A DNA stretch of 64,000 nucleotides from Prunus persica (GCF_000346465.2 NC_034014.1:14711172-14775171); one strand, 5' to 3'; shown: positions 47,291-59,623, numbered from the stretch's first letter. Notes: generated by a model from the sequence alone, not told the origin. Translations and numbers: made by a program.

Positions 47291-49189
47291 ACAACCCCTA
47301 CAAGTTAATGAAATTCCCAACCCCCACAAATTAGGGAAAGTCTCAAAATATATTAAGACATTGTAGTATTAAAAAACATACAAATTTCACAAATTTTGCC
47401 AAGAGTTCAAAACTATTTGAATTAGCTTAAATAGATAATTAGTGTCCAACATTAGCTGCAAAATACTACATGATTCATGTACTTGATAGGCCAATAATGC
47501 TTCAAAAGTATTTAAGGGTCGAAATCCTTACACTAAAATTCAAAATTAAACGCCATTTACAATGATATAATTATTATCATTTTGAGTCTTTCCTATACAC
47601 ACTTCATGACAATTGACTCAATGTAGATTTTGTCAAGACTTTGCTGTAGTTCCCTCTCTATCAAAACAAGTCCACTGCCAAACGTTAGTGTTTAATGGGC
47701 CTGAATGAATTGATAGAGAGAAACCTAGTAAAATCCATCAATTCCTTCAATGTATCAACAAAATTAGAAAACAATAGAATCTTGTAAAACCAAAGTAAAT
47801 AATAGGAAGAATTGAAGAGCTCTCAACATCATATTACAAATGACATGAAATAAATATGCTTTAAACAAATATGGTGAGATACCAAATCGACAATAAGTAG
47901 TAACATATATTATTAAGGCCCTAAGTTCTATATGCAAATCAAAGTAATGTACTGCTGGAAAACTAAATCAATAAATTAGTAATATGTATATGCAATTTTG
48001 TCACCAGATACGTCAACAAAATAATATTAGGGACATTAAAGGAGAGAGAAATATTTTGAAAAGAAGCCAAAATGGACAAAAATGCCCTTATTATTTTTGG
48101 ACTTCCAAAGGAATATTTTACATTTGTATGTATTTGATTTGAAAGTTGAGGAGTTTTTCTGTCTTTTTCCGAAAAAATTTGGCTTTTTCCAAAAATGAAA
48201 GTTTTTTTGTGGCTAAAACCTAAATTTACTGTAATATTATGCATGAGACACGCTGCCTTGATAACCCAATTCTCAAATCAAACAAATGGAAACACTTATC
48301 TGACAATGTCAATCATTCTCGTGACACCCCTCTCAAAGGTTCTTTTGGAATTTCGCCTCTTTCACTTTTCATTATTTGTCAGAGTCTAAGACTCTTAAGC
48401 TTCCACTAAAATTTTATAAAACATAGTAGCTACTGAAATGGAGTTTTAGTTATATGAATAATTTGAGTAGCACCCAAATCTACTCTTAAGATTGTTGGAA
48501 AAATTTGATGATGGATGCTACTTTTTCTGCACAACATCACATAAAATAATTATTAGTAAAATTATAATTTTCATTTACATAGTAAATTAAATAAAATTAA
48601 TAAAAGTACTGTTAAATACTTATCTTTTGGGGAATAGAAGATCATTCTCCCTTCATACTTAAGTAGAATAATAGCTTTAGGTTGAGGCGTTTCATTCACT
48701 GTTTTTAAGAGTAAATTTCGCCCTTTGAAGACAATGTCTCGGTGTAGCAAGGTTACCCTGCAACCTATGACCCTCATAAGTGTACACTCGCAATATTTAG
48801 GTCGGATGAACAACTCGAATCTTTCCCTTGATAAAAGCTAAAAAAAAATTGGAACACAAAGATACACACACTCAAAGAATGTGGAGAGAGAAATGAAGAA
48901 AGGTTGCTCGAAACATGCTGCTCCAATATTGCTCCACATATCATCCAACTAGCCCTAAGGCTTTTTATAATTGGTTCCACTTAAAATCTGGAAACATAAA
49001 ATAAATTTTGTATTTTAAAAGACTCACAAAAATTCCATCGGGAGGGCAAGGTAGGGAAGAAGATTGGGTTTCCAGCGTCTTTGGTGTTTTTTGGTTTTTA
49101 AATTTAATTTTAGAGGGCAAAAGTCCAGCAGCAAAAAAAAAAAAAAAAATTTAAAAATGACACATGACATTAAAAAGCACAACTAGGCT
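47291..49189. other. Intergenic, no gene seen
   Basis: AT-rich spacer with several short frames on both strands that have no recognisable domain or codon structure. Nothing else is supported. Confidence 0.4.
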
Positions 49190-50177
49190 CTCTCTTCATT
49201 GAAAAGCAAAACAAATCACTCATTGACCGAAGAGAGAAACCGTGTGCTCACACACTACACGGTTTCCAACTTCTCTCTCCCTTTTCTAAGGCTGTTTGCT
49301 TTGCTTCTTCTTGGTTTCTTGGCTGATCGTGAGTTGTATTTATTTTTGGGCGAGTTTCTGGTTAGCTTGCTGGTCTTGTGGTTGTTGTCTTACCAATTCT
49401 CCGGCTTTATAAATTTTTTTTGTTCAGGTAACATTAAGCTAAAGCAGCTGCCTTGATTCGTCTCCATTTCCATAATTGCTTTGTTCAGGTAACATTAACA
49501 TGAAGTATATGCAGTTTTTAGTTCACTGGTGTAGGCTTATTGAAGCCAACCCATTATTTGAAATGTCATTATATTTTTGTTTTAAGTGTTGTAATTGGTA
49601 TTTTTGTTTCTTCTGAGCTGTGCTAATATGTGAATAACATAATTGCTTATATGTTGAATTCCTCTGTTTCTCTCTGCTGAATTGGAAGGACAGGGTAATG
49701 TTCTTTGTTAGATATTTAATATCTTTTGTTTGATAAAAAATCATCTATTTCCTTCTTTGTATTCATATTTGTTATTATTATCTATTGAGTTTTGTATTAT
49801 TGCATAGTTGTTGATAAGAGTTCTGTTCTTATCAAACTAATGCATATTGATTCTACAAAGTCCGATATAAAATATACAACAACGGGCTCAGAAAGATAAT
49901 CTGAGTCCAAATTGACATGTTTTGCTAAGATGATCCAAATTAACTTGTTCGACTCTCTAGATTTCCCTAGTTGTCCCAACTTCGTATTCTTAATCTGGTT
50001 TCTTAGATTTTTATTTACACCAAAAAAAGACCTCTTCAAATTTCAATTTTTTTTTCTTTTTTCAAGCCATTTATCATCATCTTTGTATCTATTCAGTTGA
50101 GTGTCTGCATTTTTGAATATTTAGCTAGCAAAGTTCTTGTTTCATTGAGTAGTGTTTGCTGCAGCAGCAGATTGCCA
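49190..50177 (+). promoter_or_regulatory. Upstream region of the TIR-NBS-LRR gene
   Basis: A W-box core TTGACC lies at 49223-49228; this is the WRKY-factor site frequent upstream of defence genes. The following CT-rich text (49260-49330) looks like a 5' leader. GTTCAGGTAACATTAA occurs twice (about 49424 and 49485), each copy containing an AG/GTAAC donor-like site, so a spliced 5' UTR is possible. An in-frame ATG at 50097 precedes the favoured start. Confidence 0.4.
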
Positions 50178-53100
50178 ATGGCATTGAGCACCCAAAGAGC
50201 CTCTGCCTTTCTTTCTTCAGCTGCTCAGTTGGGTCCTCAACAGAACCACGATGTGTTTTTGAGTTTCAGGGGTGTAGACACTAGAAATAGCTTTGTATCC
50301 CATTTATACCACGAATTGCAGCACAGGGGAATTAAAACATTCAAGGATGATCCAAAGCTTGAAAGAGGGACAACCATTTCTTCAGAGCTCTTCAATGCAA
50401 TTGAAGAATCAAGGCTTGCAATCATTGTTCTCTCGCCAAACTATGCTTCTTCTTCCTGGTGCTTGGATGAACTTACAAAGATTCTACAATGCATGAAATC
50501 CAAGGGCACAATTCTGCCAGTGTTTTATAATGTGGATCCGGCCGATGTAAGAACACAGAGGGGTAATTTTGGGTGCGCGTTCACTGAGTATGAGGAAAGG
50601 TTTAGGAAAGACATAGAAAAGGTGAAGCGATGGAGAGCTGCTTTAACAGAAGTGGCCAATTTATCTGGGTTAGATTCAAAGAATGAGTAAGCATGAGTGA
50701 ACAACCTATGTCTTAACAAGGTTTGGATGTAACATTTACCTTGTTATGTTTATGGCTTATATTTTTTTACTTTTCTTCCTTGTATTGTAGGTGTGAAAGA
50801 AAGCTTATTGAAAAGATTGTTGAATGGGTGTGGAGGAAAGTGCATCACACATTGAAATTGTTAGATTCCACGGAGTTGGTGGGACTTAAGTTTGTGAGTA
50901 AACAAGTAGATTTGCTTCTAGCTCCTGATGCAGATGATGTTCGCTTTATAGGGATATGGGGGATGGGGGGCATTGGCAAGACAACCATTGCCAAGCTAGT
51001 TCATGATAGCGTTGGTATTCATTTTGAAGTTAGCTGCTTTCTTGCTAATATTAGAGAGGTTTCTGAACGGGGTAATCTTGTTGATCTACAAAGAAAGCTC
51101 CTTTTTCCGATCTTGAAGCAACAAATTACTCATGTTTGGGATGAACAGTCAGGAACCTATTTCATTAAGAATTGCTTATGCAATAAAAAGGTTCTTCTCA
51201 TTCTTGATGATGTGAATGATTCATGCCAACTAGAAAAATTGGTTGGAGAAAAGGATTGGTTTGGGAAGGGGAGTATAATCATCATTACAACTAGAGATGA
51301 ACGTTTGCTAGTCAAGCATGATATACATATATCATATAAGGTAGAGGCATTAGGTGATGATGATGCTCTTGAGCTCTTCAGTCAGAATGCCTTCAAAAAA
51401 AAAATTCCAGACGAAGGTTTTTGGGAATTGTCTAAGAGTTTTGTAAACTATGCCAGAGGCCTTCCACTAGCTCTTAAACTTTTGGGATGCTTGGTGTATA
51501 AGAGAGATCAAGATGAATGGAAAAGTGAATTGGAGAAGCTACGGAAAAATCTTGAGCCAAAAGTTTTCGATTTGCTCAAACTAAGTTATGATGGACTAGA
51601 TGAGATGAACAAGAATATATTTCTTGATGTTGCATTTTTCCATAAGGGGAAAGATAAGAAGCAAGTAATTGAAATACTAGACAGATGTGGCCTATGCGGT
51701 TGTATTGGGATAGATGCTCTTGTTCAGAAATCACTCTTAACTAATATTTCAGACAACATTGTTGGGATGCATGATTTGATACAAGAAATGGCATTTGAAA
51801 TTGTTCATCGAGAGTGTCCTGAAGAGCCTGGTAGACGCAGTCGATTGTGCAATCATGATGATATCTCTCATGTATTCATAAACAATACGGTAAGAAATTA
51901 TGTAGATGATACAACGTTTTAGAAGAAATATGATTTCTTTTAAGCACAATATTAGACTTAAATGTGGAATTAACTTTTCCTTTACTATTCCTAATTACAG
52001 GCAACAAACAAAATTCAAGGCATTGCCTTACGCATGGGGAGACTTGAAAAGGCAGATTGGAATTGTGAAGCCTTCTCCAGGATGTATAACCTGAAGTATC
52101 TTGAATTTTATAATGTGATCATTTCTTCAAGCCCGAGAAGACTTCCTAATTCCTTAAGAATTATCAAATGGAGTGGTTATCCTTCCAGATTTCTCCCACC
52201 AGGTTTTCAACCGAATTTCCTTATTTCACTTGAGATGCGTGACAACAAACTTGTTCGGCTATGGGATGGGAGAAAGGTAAGATTATTGACCATATTCCAT
52301 TTTACTAATTAATTTTTAAATTTTAAAAAAATAAGTTTTAAGTTTTTTGGTAGCTGATTGTATATTCTGCCAATTTTTTTATTATTATTGATCAAACAGG
52401 ACTTGCCCAACTTGAAAAAAATGGACCTTTGTTACTCCGAAAACTTGACCGCAACCCCAGATTTCACTGGCATTCCGAAACTTGAGCAGTTGAAATTTGA
52501 AAGATGTGAGAATTTAGTTGAGATTCATCCGTCAATTGCATTTCTCAAATGGCTTAAATATTTAAATCTGAATGGATGCAAAAATGTTAAGAGTCTTCCA
52601 AGGGAAGTAGAAATGGATTCTCTTGCATATTTCAGTCTTGAGAGTTGCTCAAAAGTGAAAACGATTCCAGAATTTTCTGGACAAATGAAGAATTTGTCAT
52701 CACTTAATTTAAATGAGACGTCCATTGAGAAATTACCTTCATCGATTGGACGTTTGGTTGGCCTTACTTCTCTGAATATAAGGGATTGCAAAAATCTTTT
52801 GGGTCTTCCAAGTGCAATTTGTAATTTGAAGTCTCTTGAATGGCTCAATGCGAATGGATGCTCAAACATTGACAAACTCCCAGAAAGCTTGGGGGAGATG
52901 GAGTGTATAGAGTGGCTTTTTCTAGGTGGAACTGCTATAAGACAGGTGCCATGGTCCATTGTTCGTTTGAAAAACCTCAAATATCTAGATTTTGGTGGAT
53001 GTGGATCACAGCTCAAATATCAAAGAAATGGTTTTGTGTTGGATTCGCTAGATGGTTTATTGTCTTTGACGAGATTGGATCTGAGTGATTGTGGTCTTTG

Positions 53101-53458
53101 TGAAGGGGATATTCCGGGTGATATTGGCTGCTTGTCCTCTTTAGTAGAATTAAAGCTTAGTGGAAACAATTTTGTTAGCCTTCCTGCGAGCATTAGATGT
53201 CTTTCTAAGCTTAGGTTATTTCGCGTGAACATGTGCCAAAGGCTTCAACAATTGCCCCATCTTCCATCAAATAGCACACTAGATATAAACACAGACAATT
53301 GCACTTCCTTAAAAATGCTATCAGGTCTGCTAAAGTGGAGCAGAAACGGAGAAATAGAAATGTATACTTTTACTTTGCGTTCTGCCAATTGTTTTGGATT
53401 GGTCAACAATGAAGGCTGTGATAGTTTAACACTTCGAATGCTACGGAGATTCCTTCAG

Positions 53459-53517
<59 letters not shown>

Positions 53518-54111
53518 AATGACTTACTAACCTATATGTGGTCACAGGGGTTTGTTGGCCAATTAAAAATTGTAATTCCTGGAAAGAAAATTCCAGAGTG
53601 GTTCAGTAATCAAAGTGTGGGTGACTCATTAACTGTGGAGCTACCTCCGGATTCATGTAGCACGTGGATAGGGATTGCTTTTTGTGCTGTGTTTAGAGAA
53701 AATCAGACAAATCCAGCTGATGACCTTTCTGAATTTCCTTGTTTTCGAATTGATTGTTCCGCAGGAGGAGAATTCCTTGCGCGTAGTGATACTTTTAAAA
53801 GAGGCAATGTTGTGTCAGATCACCTCTGGGTAATTTATGTATCCCGTGAAAAACTGAAGAGGAAATGTGGTCAGATAAAGGTTTTGTTAGAAACTTATTA
53901 TAGCCAATATTCAGAATGGTCACCCAGAAAATATTGCTCGAGTGTGAAGAAGTGTGGTTTGCGTTTGGTGCTGGAGCAAGATGTGGAAGAACTCAACCAA
54001 ATCATGATGGACAAATCCATCATCACCAGCACTACTACTTCTCCTTCCAATTCAGCAGATACACAAGGTCAACAGCGCGACGTCGATGATGGGGCAGATC
54101 CAAAGTGGTAG
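50178..54111 (+). CDS. TIR-NBS-LRR (TNL) disease resistance protein, 5 exons
   Basis: Exons: 50178-50686, 50791-51889, 52001-52276, 52400-53458 and 53548-54111. All junctions are GT-AG and the joined frame encodes 1168 residues, a usual TNL length. TIR domain: DVFLSFRGVDTRNSF (about 25-39) and the SPNYASSSWCLDEL motif. NB-ARC: P-loop GIWGMGGIGKTT (224-235), kinase-2 KVLLILDDVND, RNBS-B IIITTRDERLL, GLPLALKLLG and MHD in VGMHDLIQEMA. Exons 3-4 encode about a dozen leucine-rich repeats, and exon 5 the post-LRR domain (KIVIPGKKIPEWFSNQS). Such receptors sense pathogen effectors in the cell; the TIR domain has NADase-type signalling activity in the family. The start was chosen at MALSTQRAS, the usual TNL beginning, over an in-frame ATG 81 bases upstream. 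No inactivating change was seen. The recognised pathogen cannot be inferred. Confidence 0.95.
53461..53514. repeat. (TC)27 microsatellite filling most of TNL intron 4
   Basis: The 89-base intron 53459-53547 begins GT and is followed at once by 27 TC units. It then has a good branch site (TTACTAAC, about 53524-53531) and the acceptor CACAG. If unspliced, the frame reads through as an LS repeat to a stop at 53530. Confidence 0.92.
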
Positions 54112-54260
54112 TCCTCACCAAAAATCTCTCTGTTGCAAAAACTATGCTCATTCCAGAGGAGCAGATCAAGATGAACTAAATGATGATTATGATGATGTTG
54201 GTGATGAAGCTAGACCCAGAAAAAGAAAGAATATTGATGTGATTGGGGCTAACCTATGAT
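54112..54260 (+). other. Open +1 frame just after the TNL stop
   Basis: Downstream of the stop at 54109-54111, the +1 frame stays open from before the stop to a TGA at about 54258. It encodes an acidic stretch (DQDELNDDYDDVGDEA) followed by RPRKRK, which resembles a nuclear localisation signal. It may be the ancestral C-terminus lost by a frameshift, or chance. Confidence 0.3.
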
Positions 54261-54809
54261 TATTCCTCGCTTTTGAAGCTAGAGGCGTCACATCTGCTGC
54301 ATTTCAATGTGAGTTGCTTCTCTTGCTGATTCTACTTTTTATTGTTTTTGGATTTGATGTACTGTTGTTTGTTCCACTGCTTGTGCCTCATTCTACTGGC
54401 CTTATGTTGCTGTATTTTTTTTTTTTTTCTGTTCCTTGTTTTGTTTTAGGAGCAAATCTGAATTTTTTTATTTGGAAGGTAACCACTTTGATTTCCTACT
54501 TAGGCCTTACGTCCTCTTATTTTTCGCTATTGTTGAAAAGTTCAATAAAAACTGTTATTCTTAAAAGAGGAGCTAAATTTTTATTAACTTTGTTTAAAAA
54601 AAAAAGTCCTTAAATGTCTGCACATAAGACTTGAGATGCGAAAAACGCTCCCAGCACTCTATCAAATGTCTCACAATTGATAGTAGTAAGTTACCGCCAT
54701 CTGTCTCCCAGCATTTCTCATTAGATTCATCTCTTATTATTGTTTGATTACAATTCATCACTTTGTTATAAGGATCTGTTTGGCCGCACCAGTTTTACAA
54801 GGTTCTTTT

Positions 54810-55937
54810 CTAATACATTGCATTTAATTGTGTGAGGCACCTTACTACTGCTAATGTTGGATGAGGGACTTCAAAGTCGATTCCACAATCTTCATCGGGT
54901 TGTTGGGGTTCATAAATATCTTCCTCGAATTCGCCTTGATTGTCAGCTTGTTCGTTAATGCGTGCACACAGATTTCTTGTTGCCTCCTTCGTTGGGCATT
55001 GGACAGCAAAGTGTCCAAAACCTTGGCATCTGTAACATCTTTGCGTTCCACCACCACGTGTACCAACTAGCACTCCTTTTCCTTTGGCAATTTTTACTAA
55101 ATTAGTCATAGATGTTGGAGAATCAGTTTGATTGTCTACATTGGACGACTTTAAATACTTCTCTAATTCTTGTACCATCTGAAAAACCCTCTCTAAAGTA
55201 TTCACGTTGTGAGGAATTAATTCTCTTCCAAGCTCTGGATGAAGTCCTGATCTAAACCGAGAAAGAGTCATCCGTCGATCTTTCCTTATGTCACATCGCA
55301 GCATGAATTCCTCGAATTTTGCAATATATTTAGCAACTTTGTCTTGACGAAGAGTTTGCCAATCGTCCAATAAACTCTATTGATAGGATAATGGTAGATA
55401 TTTCTACTTCAGCCTTTCTTTCATGTCACCCCAATGGATGATTGGTTCTTCACCAGCTCTCTCTAGTTGTGTTTCAACATTTGTCCAAAACAATCCAGCT
55501 TGACCCACCAATTTTATCTTAGCAAATCTCACCCTTCAAGCTTTAGACATGTCATGCCACTCAAAATAGCGATCCATGGTAGCTAACCAGTCTGGAGTGC
55601 TTTAGGATTTAGTTCACCATCAAAATTAGGAGCGTCAATTTTCACTGATCTCATCACCCTTTCATCAAGGTCTTGCTCATAACCACGATGAAAATTGTCT
55701 CTCTGCGTCTTGATCATTCCTTCTATCATGACGTTGTCGATCATGATTCCTCTCTTCTCCATTCACACTTGCTTCATCATGTTGGTTAGCTGCTTCTAAG
55801 TCTGCAAGGCGACGTTCCATGAGTCTGGATCTAGTGTTCGAATCTGCCACTTACTTTGATAGGTTTTCCATCATCTGAACAAGACGTTTAAAGTCTGTCT
55901 TTGGCTCGTCTGTATTTCTAGGCATAGTTGGAGCCAT
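54810..55937 (-). pseudogene. Ty3/gypsy retrotransposon gag, decayed and 3'-truncated
   Basis: The minus-strand frame starts with MAPTMPRNTDEPKTDF at 55937. It continues with several stops through a coiled-coil-like N-terminus and the gag core (SKWLATMDRYFEWHDM-like text near 55560). The open stretch 55370-54810 carries DDWQTLRQDKVAKYIAKFEE, then CYRCQGFGHFAVQCP (about 55040-54996), a CCHC zinc knuckle (CX2CX4HX4C). The sequence stops after the knuckle, with no protease or polymerase, so the element is truncated. Its LTR lies upstream at 56022-56428. Confidence 0.85.
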
Positions 55938-56001
55938 CACTTGACACACGACATGAAGAACAAGAAACACTCGAAAATTTTGAACCCAAGGAAAACGAAA
56001 A

Positions 56002-56017
56002 CCAGGTTCTGATGCCA
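56002..56017 (-). other. Primer-binding site of the Ty3 element
   Basis: The minus strand reads TGGCATCAGAACCTGG a few bases after the LTR end. It matches the initiator-Met tRNA type site TGGTATCAGAGCC with two differences. Confidence 0.65.
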
Positions 56018-56021
56018 AATT

Positions 56022-56428
56022 TGATGTAGGATATGGGTGAGTTTAGTATTTAGGTAGTTAGCAGAAGCGAAAACACTGGAAAACAGAAAATAGAACAAAA
56101 GGGATAGGTCTGGAATCACTCTTGGGGTTTGGCTTCATACCAAGTAGTCTCCAATCTCTAGAAAATAAACTTTTCTTTATATCTCAACAACTGAATTTTA
56201 AAGAACTACATAGGGGGTATTTATAGCAAACTAAAACCTAGAGACAATAAGATAAAAATCCCTTACTAGAACAGAAATCCTAATCCACCAAGGAACTAAT
56301 TCAAATAAACTAGGAAACTTAAATCAAATCCTACTAAAATCTGGAAACTAAAATCCTAGTAAAATCATGTAAACTAGAGAATCTAAGAAACTAATAAATT
56401 AGGAAACTAACTAATGATGTCCGCATCA
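56022..56428 (-). mobile_element. LTR (407 bp) of the Ty3 element
   Basis: On the minus strand it begins TGATGCGGACATCATTAG and ends TATCCTACATCA, so it has TG...CA ends. A TATAAATA box lies at about 56211-56218 (reverse strand). It is followed by the primer-binding site and gag in the right order, so it is the 5' LTR. The candidate duplication GAGTG (56429-56433) has no partner because the other end of the element is lost. Confidence 0.78.
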
Positions 56429-56739
56429 GAGTGGTGGCATTCAACATGTTTCAATTTGTTCTCTATTAGGTAGGAGAGAGGAGAACAAATCTCTTGCTAC
56501 ATTTTGTTTGTTTTTTCCATTGAAAAATACAAATAAGCAGGATGTCTGTTGCAATTCACATTTTGCTGTGTTGTAAATCTTGTGTTGTTATTCCAATCAC
56601 TCATAAATAAAACATATTGTAATTTTTTTAATAGATTGTGTTTGTTAGTTTGTATGCTTGTATCTTATTGGCAAATTGGATTAATTTTTGTCCATTCAAT
56701 TGTTAGATTGGTTCATGCTTTATTGATTATTTTTACCAA

Positions 56740-59138
56740 ATGCAGTTTATGGAACGATACTTTAAGAGAAAGTTCTCATCAACTACTTCTAGTTTGGATA
56801 ATGTGGGTAGTTCGAGTTCGAGAGATGTGGGTATTTCAAGAGATGTGGTAGGTAATCCGAAAGAGAGTGAGTTGCAAGATGTCTCAGCTAATCTTCCTAC
56901 AGACCTTGGACTTCGTCCTCAAATGTTGGATTATGATCCTAACATTCGAGTCGAACTTAGATGAGCATATCTACAAAAGGGTCCATATTAACCTAAGAAT
57001 CACACATTTTCACAAACTGATCTTTCAGAGTATGATCAACGCTTTAATGTCAAGTAGTTTAATAAGTTTGACTAGTTTGGAGTACAATATTAGTAAAGAT
57101 ACTGCATTTTGCCTTTATTGTTATCTCTTCAATTCAATTTCAAAATTGGTCAAGGGTGTAGTGACGTCTTCACAGAAATGTGTTTTAGAAAGTAGAAGAA
57201 AAAAGATAAAATTAGGCAACATGTTGGAGGTATTGGTAATGTTCATAATCAATCTAGACAATATTGTGTTGATCTTATGAATTAGAAGCAACACATCCAA
57301 ATAGTTTTGATAAAGCAATCAGACCAAACTCGTATTGATTATCGTATTTGCTTGATAGTTTCTCTTGATTGCGTGAGATTTTTGTTGAAGCAAGAGTCTT
57401 CCTTTTTGTGGCCGTGATGACACTTCAAACAATAGGGGGAATTATGTAGAACTCTTGCAATTTCTTGCTGATCATAATGAGAAAGTTAAGGTCATTGTGT
57501 TGGAAAATGCTCGAGGAAATCTGAAGCTAATAACTCCAACAATTCAAAAAATTCTTGTGAATTCTTGTGCAACTGAAACTATTTGGAACATCATTAAGGA
57601 TATGGATGATGCCTTCTTCTCTTTATAAGTGGATGAATCGTGTGGTGTATTAGTAAAATAAAATAAAATGGTGACGGTGTTTCGTTATGTGGACAAAAGA
57701 GATGTAATTGAAAGGTTTGTGGGTATTTAACATGTTTGCGACACTAAATCAAACTCACTAAAGGAAGTTATTGACATATTGTTTTCAATAGAAGAATTGA
57801 GCGTTTCCATGCTAAGAGGACAATGATATGATGGAGCTAATAATATGAATGGTTAGTTCAATGGTCTTAAAACATAGATTTTGAGAGAAAATCTTTGTGC
57901 CGATTGTTTTGTACATTAATGAATATAATTGTTTCGCACATCTTGTGGCCGTGGCAAAGGGAAATGTTGATGTTGTCACTTTCTTCACATCTTGCAATAG
58001 CTTGGTTAATATTGTTGGAATATCGTGTAGACGACATGACATGCTTAGAGATCAACTACAAAAAGATATAATGGAAACTCTTGAAAATGATAATCTTCCA
58101 ACAGTGCGAGGCTTAAATCAAGAAACTTGTCTCAAGCGTGCCGGTAATACACGTTGGAACTCATATTATGGTACATTACTTAGTATCATTTCCATGTTAA
58201 ACTCTATAGTGAAAGTGCTTTAATTGATTATTGAGGACGACTCCACTGATAATATAGGTGAAACAAATAGTCATTGAGAGAAATACAATATTTTGATTTT
58301 GTATTTCACCTTTTTTTTATGAGATCTTTATTGAGAGCCATAAATGATTTGTCACAAGCATTACAAAGAAAAGACCAAGATATTGAGAATGTAATGTCTT
58401 TAGTTAAATATTGCAAGGACGAACCACAAAACATGAGAGATAATGGATTTGAAGCCTTGTTTGATCAAGTATCTTTCTTTTGTGGCAAACATGATATAGA
58501 GGTTTCAAACATGGATGATGCATATGTAGTTCCATAGAGATCACATTGTAGAGCTCCTAGAATAACACAAATTCATCATTATCGTGTGGACATCTTTATT
58601 TAAATAATTAAGTGGCAACTTATGAAATCAAATCATCGCTTCAATGAGGTAAATACTGAGTTGCTTCTTTGTTTGACATGTTTAAGTTTGAATGATTCAT
58701 TCATAGCTTTTGACAAACAAAAACTACTTCGTTTTGTTGAATTTTATCCTTAAGAATTTACTTCCTAAGACCTCTTGGCACTTGAAGATCAACTTGGGAT
58801 TTATATTCATCATATGCATATGAGGAGCGATTTTTCTCAATTGAAAAGGATCGATGGCCTTGCAAGAAATTGGTGAAGTAATGGTTGCATAGAACATTTA
58901 GTTATGTCTATTTGCTTCTGACATTAGCCTTAACTTTACAGGTTGCAACTGCTCAAATGGAGAGAGAGCATTTTCTGTTATGAATGTTGTGAAGGGTCCA
59001 TTTCGCAACTGAATGAGAGATCAATAGTTGAGTGATAGCTTACTTGTTTATATTGAGAAAGATGTGTTTGCTTGTATTGATAATGATACAATAATGCAAC
59101 GTTTTCAGAATATGAGAAGTTGTTGTGGACAATTGTAA
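56740..59138 (+). pseudogene. hAT-superfamily transposase relic (TTF zinc finger / DUF4371 / hAT C-terminal type)
   Basis: A long decayed coding region in all three plus frames. It starts MERYFKRKFSSTTSS (56749) and GLRPQMLDYDPNIR. A TTF-type zinc-finger stretch includes DTAFCLYCYLFNS (about 57098-57136). The DUF4371-like core includes VLENARGNLKLITPTIQK (about 57500-57550), VDESCGV, SLKEVIDILFS and CLKRAGNTRWNSYYGTLLS (58128-58185). The C-terminus carries YIEKDVFACIDNDTIMQRF (59050-59106) and stops at 59138. This is the ZMYM1-like hAT transposase family common in plants. Many stops and frameshifts are present (for example near 57445, 57630, 57720 and 57920), so it is inactive. Confidence 0.85.
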
Positions 59139-59224
59139 TGTGGTGTTTCAATTAATTATGAATTATGAATTATTATTTCATTTTTATGGGTTTATTTTTT
59201 TATAGAATTTTTTTACCCATTTAG

Positions 59225-59262
59225 ATTGACCCCTATAAGGAAAATTCCTGGATCTGTCCATG
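59225..59262. repeat. Right end of the hAT element
   Basis: GACCCCTATAAGGAAAATTC followed by CTGGATCTGTCCATG is the usual tail of this hAT family; reversed it reads CATGGACAGATCCAGG. The next eight bases TTCGTATC (59263-59270) would be the target duplication. I found no left end, so the left side is probably lost to the Ty3 element. Confidence 0.6.
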
Positions 59263-59450
59263 TTCGTATCCACCGATATTTCAGTACGTCTTTCACTAGA
59301 GTAATTGTCCCTATAACCACCATCGCCCCCACCGATGTAACCATCAGTTCAGCCTTGATCTCCATAACCAGACTAAGAGAAAGATGAGGATTTGTCTTAG
59401 TCTCTGTCCTGGTTGAAGAGGTGGCGACGGTGCTGCTATTGGTTGGCCAT
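59263..59450 (-). pseudogene. ASR (ABA/WDS) paralogue relic, exon 1 only
   Basis: The minus strand from an ATG at 59450 reads MANQ, a stop, QHRRHLFNQDRD, a stop, DKSSSFS, a stop, SGYGDQG, a stop, TDGYIGGGDGGYRDNYSSE. It ends in RRTEISVDT where the hAT element begins. The order (His-rich LF motif, DK/DED, then SGY and Gly-rich GGYG) parallels the intact exon 1 at 63572-63814, and YSSERRTEISVDT is typical of plant ASRs. The upstream 90 bases also resemble the promoter of the downstream copy. Four stops and the missing second exon make it non-functional. Confidence 0.65.
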
Positions 59451-59545
59451 GTTGAGGGGTATTTTGAAAAAAATGCGAGGATGAAGGAAGATTATGAGGT
59501 AAGGGGGTTGTGTTGGTGTGCATGGTGATGAGGTGGCTTATATAA
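59451..59545 (-). promoter_or_regulatory. Decayed promoter of the ASR relic
   Basis: GGGGTATTTTGAAAAA, GATGAAGGAAGATTATGAG and GGTGTGCATGGTGATG parallel 63817-63920 upstream of the intact ASR. A TATATAA box (about 59538-59544) occupies the place of TATAAATA there. This supports an old duplication including the promoter. Confidence 0.5.
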
Positions 59546-59623
59546 GCGTTGCGTTGGGTATCCCAAACTCTCTTTCTGGCTTTAATTTGTGGCTCTTCTC
59601 TATCACAAGCTCGTACCTAAAAT

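Noticed and set aside
48571..48980. Two overlapping minus-strand frames
   Set aside because: No recognisable domain, AT-rich, no splice or promoter context.
50097..50177. In-frame upstream ATG as TNL start
   Set aside because: The added residues are not TNL-like; MALSTQRAS at 50178 fits the family start and the TIR domain spacing.
52525..53016. Minus-strand 163-codon frame
   Set aside because: It is antisense to the LRR exon of the TNL gene.
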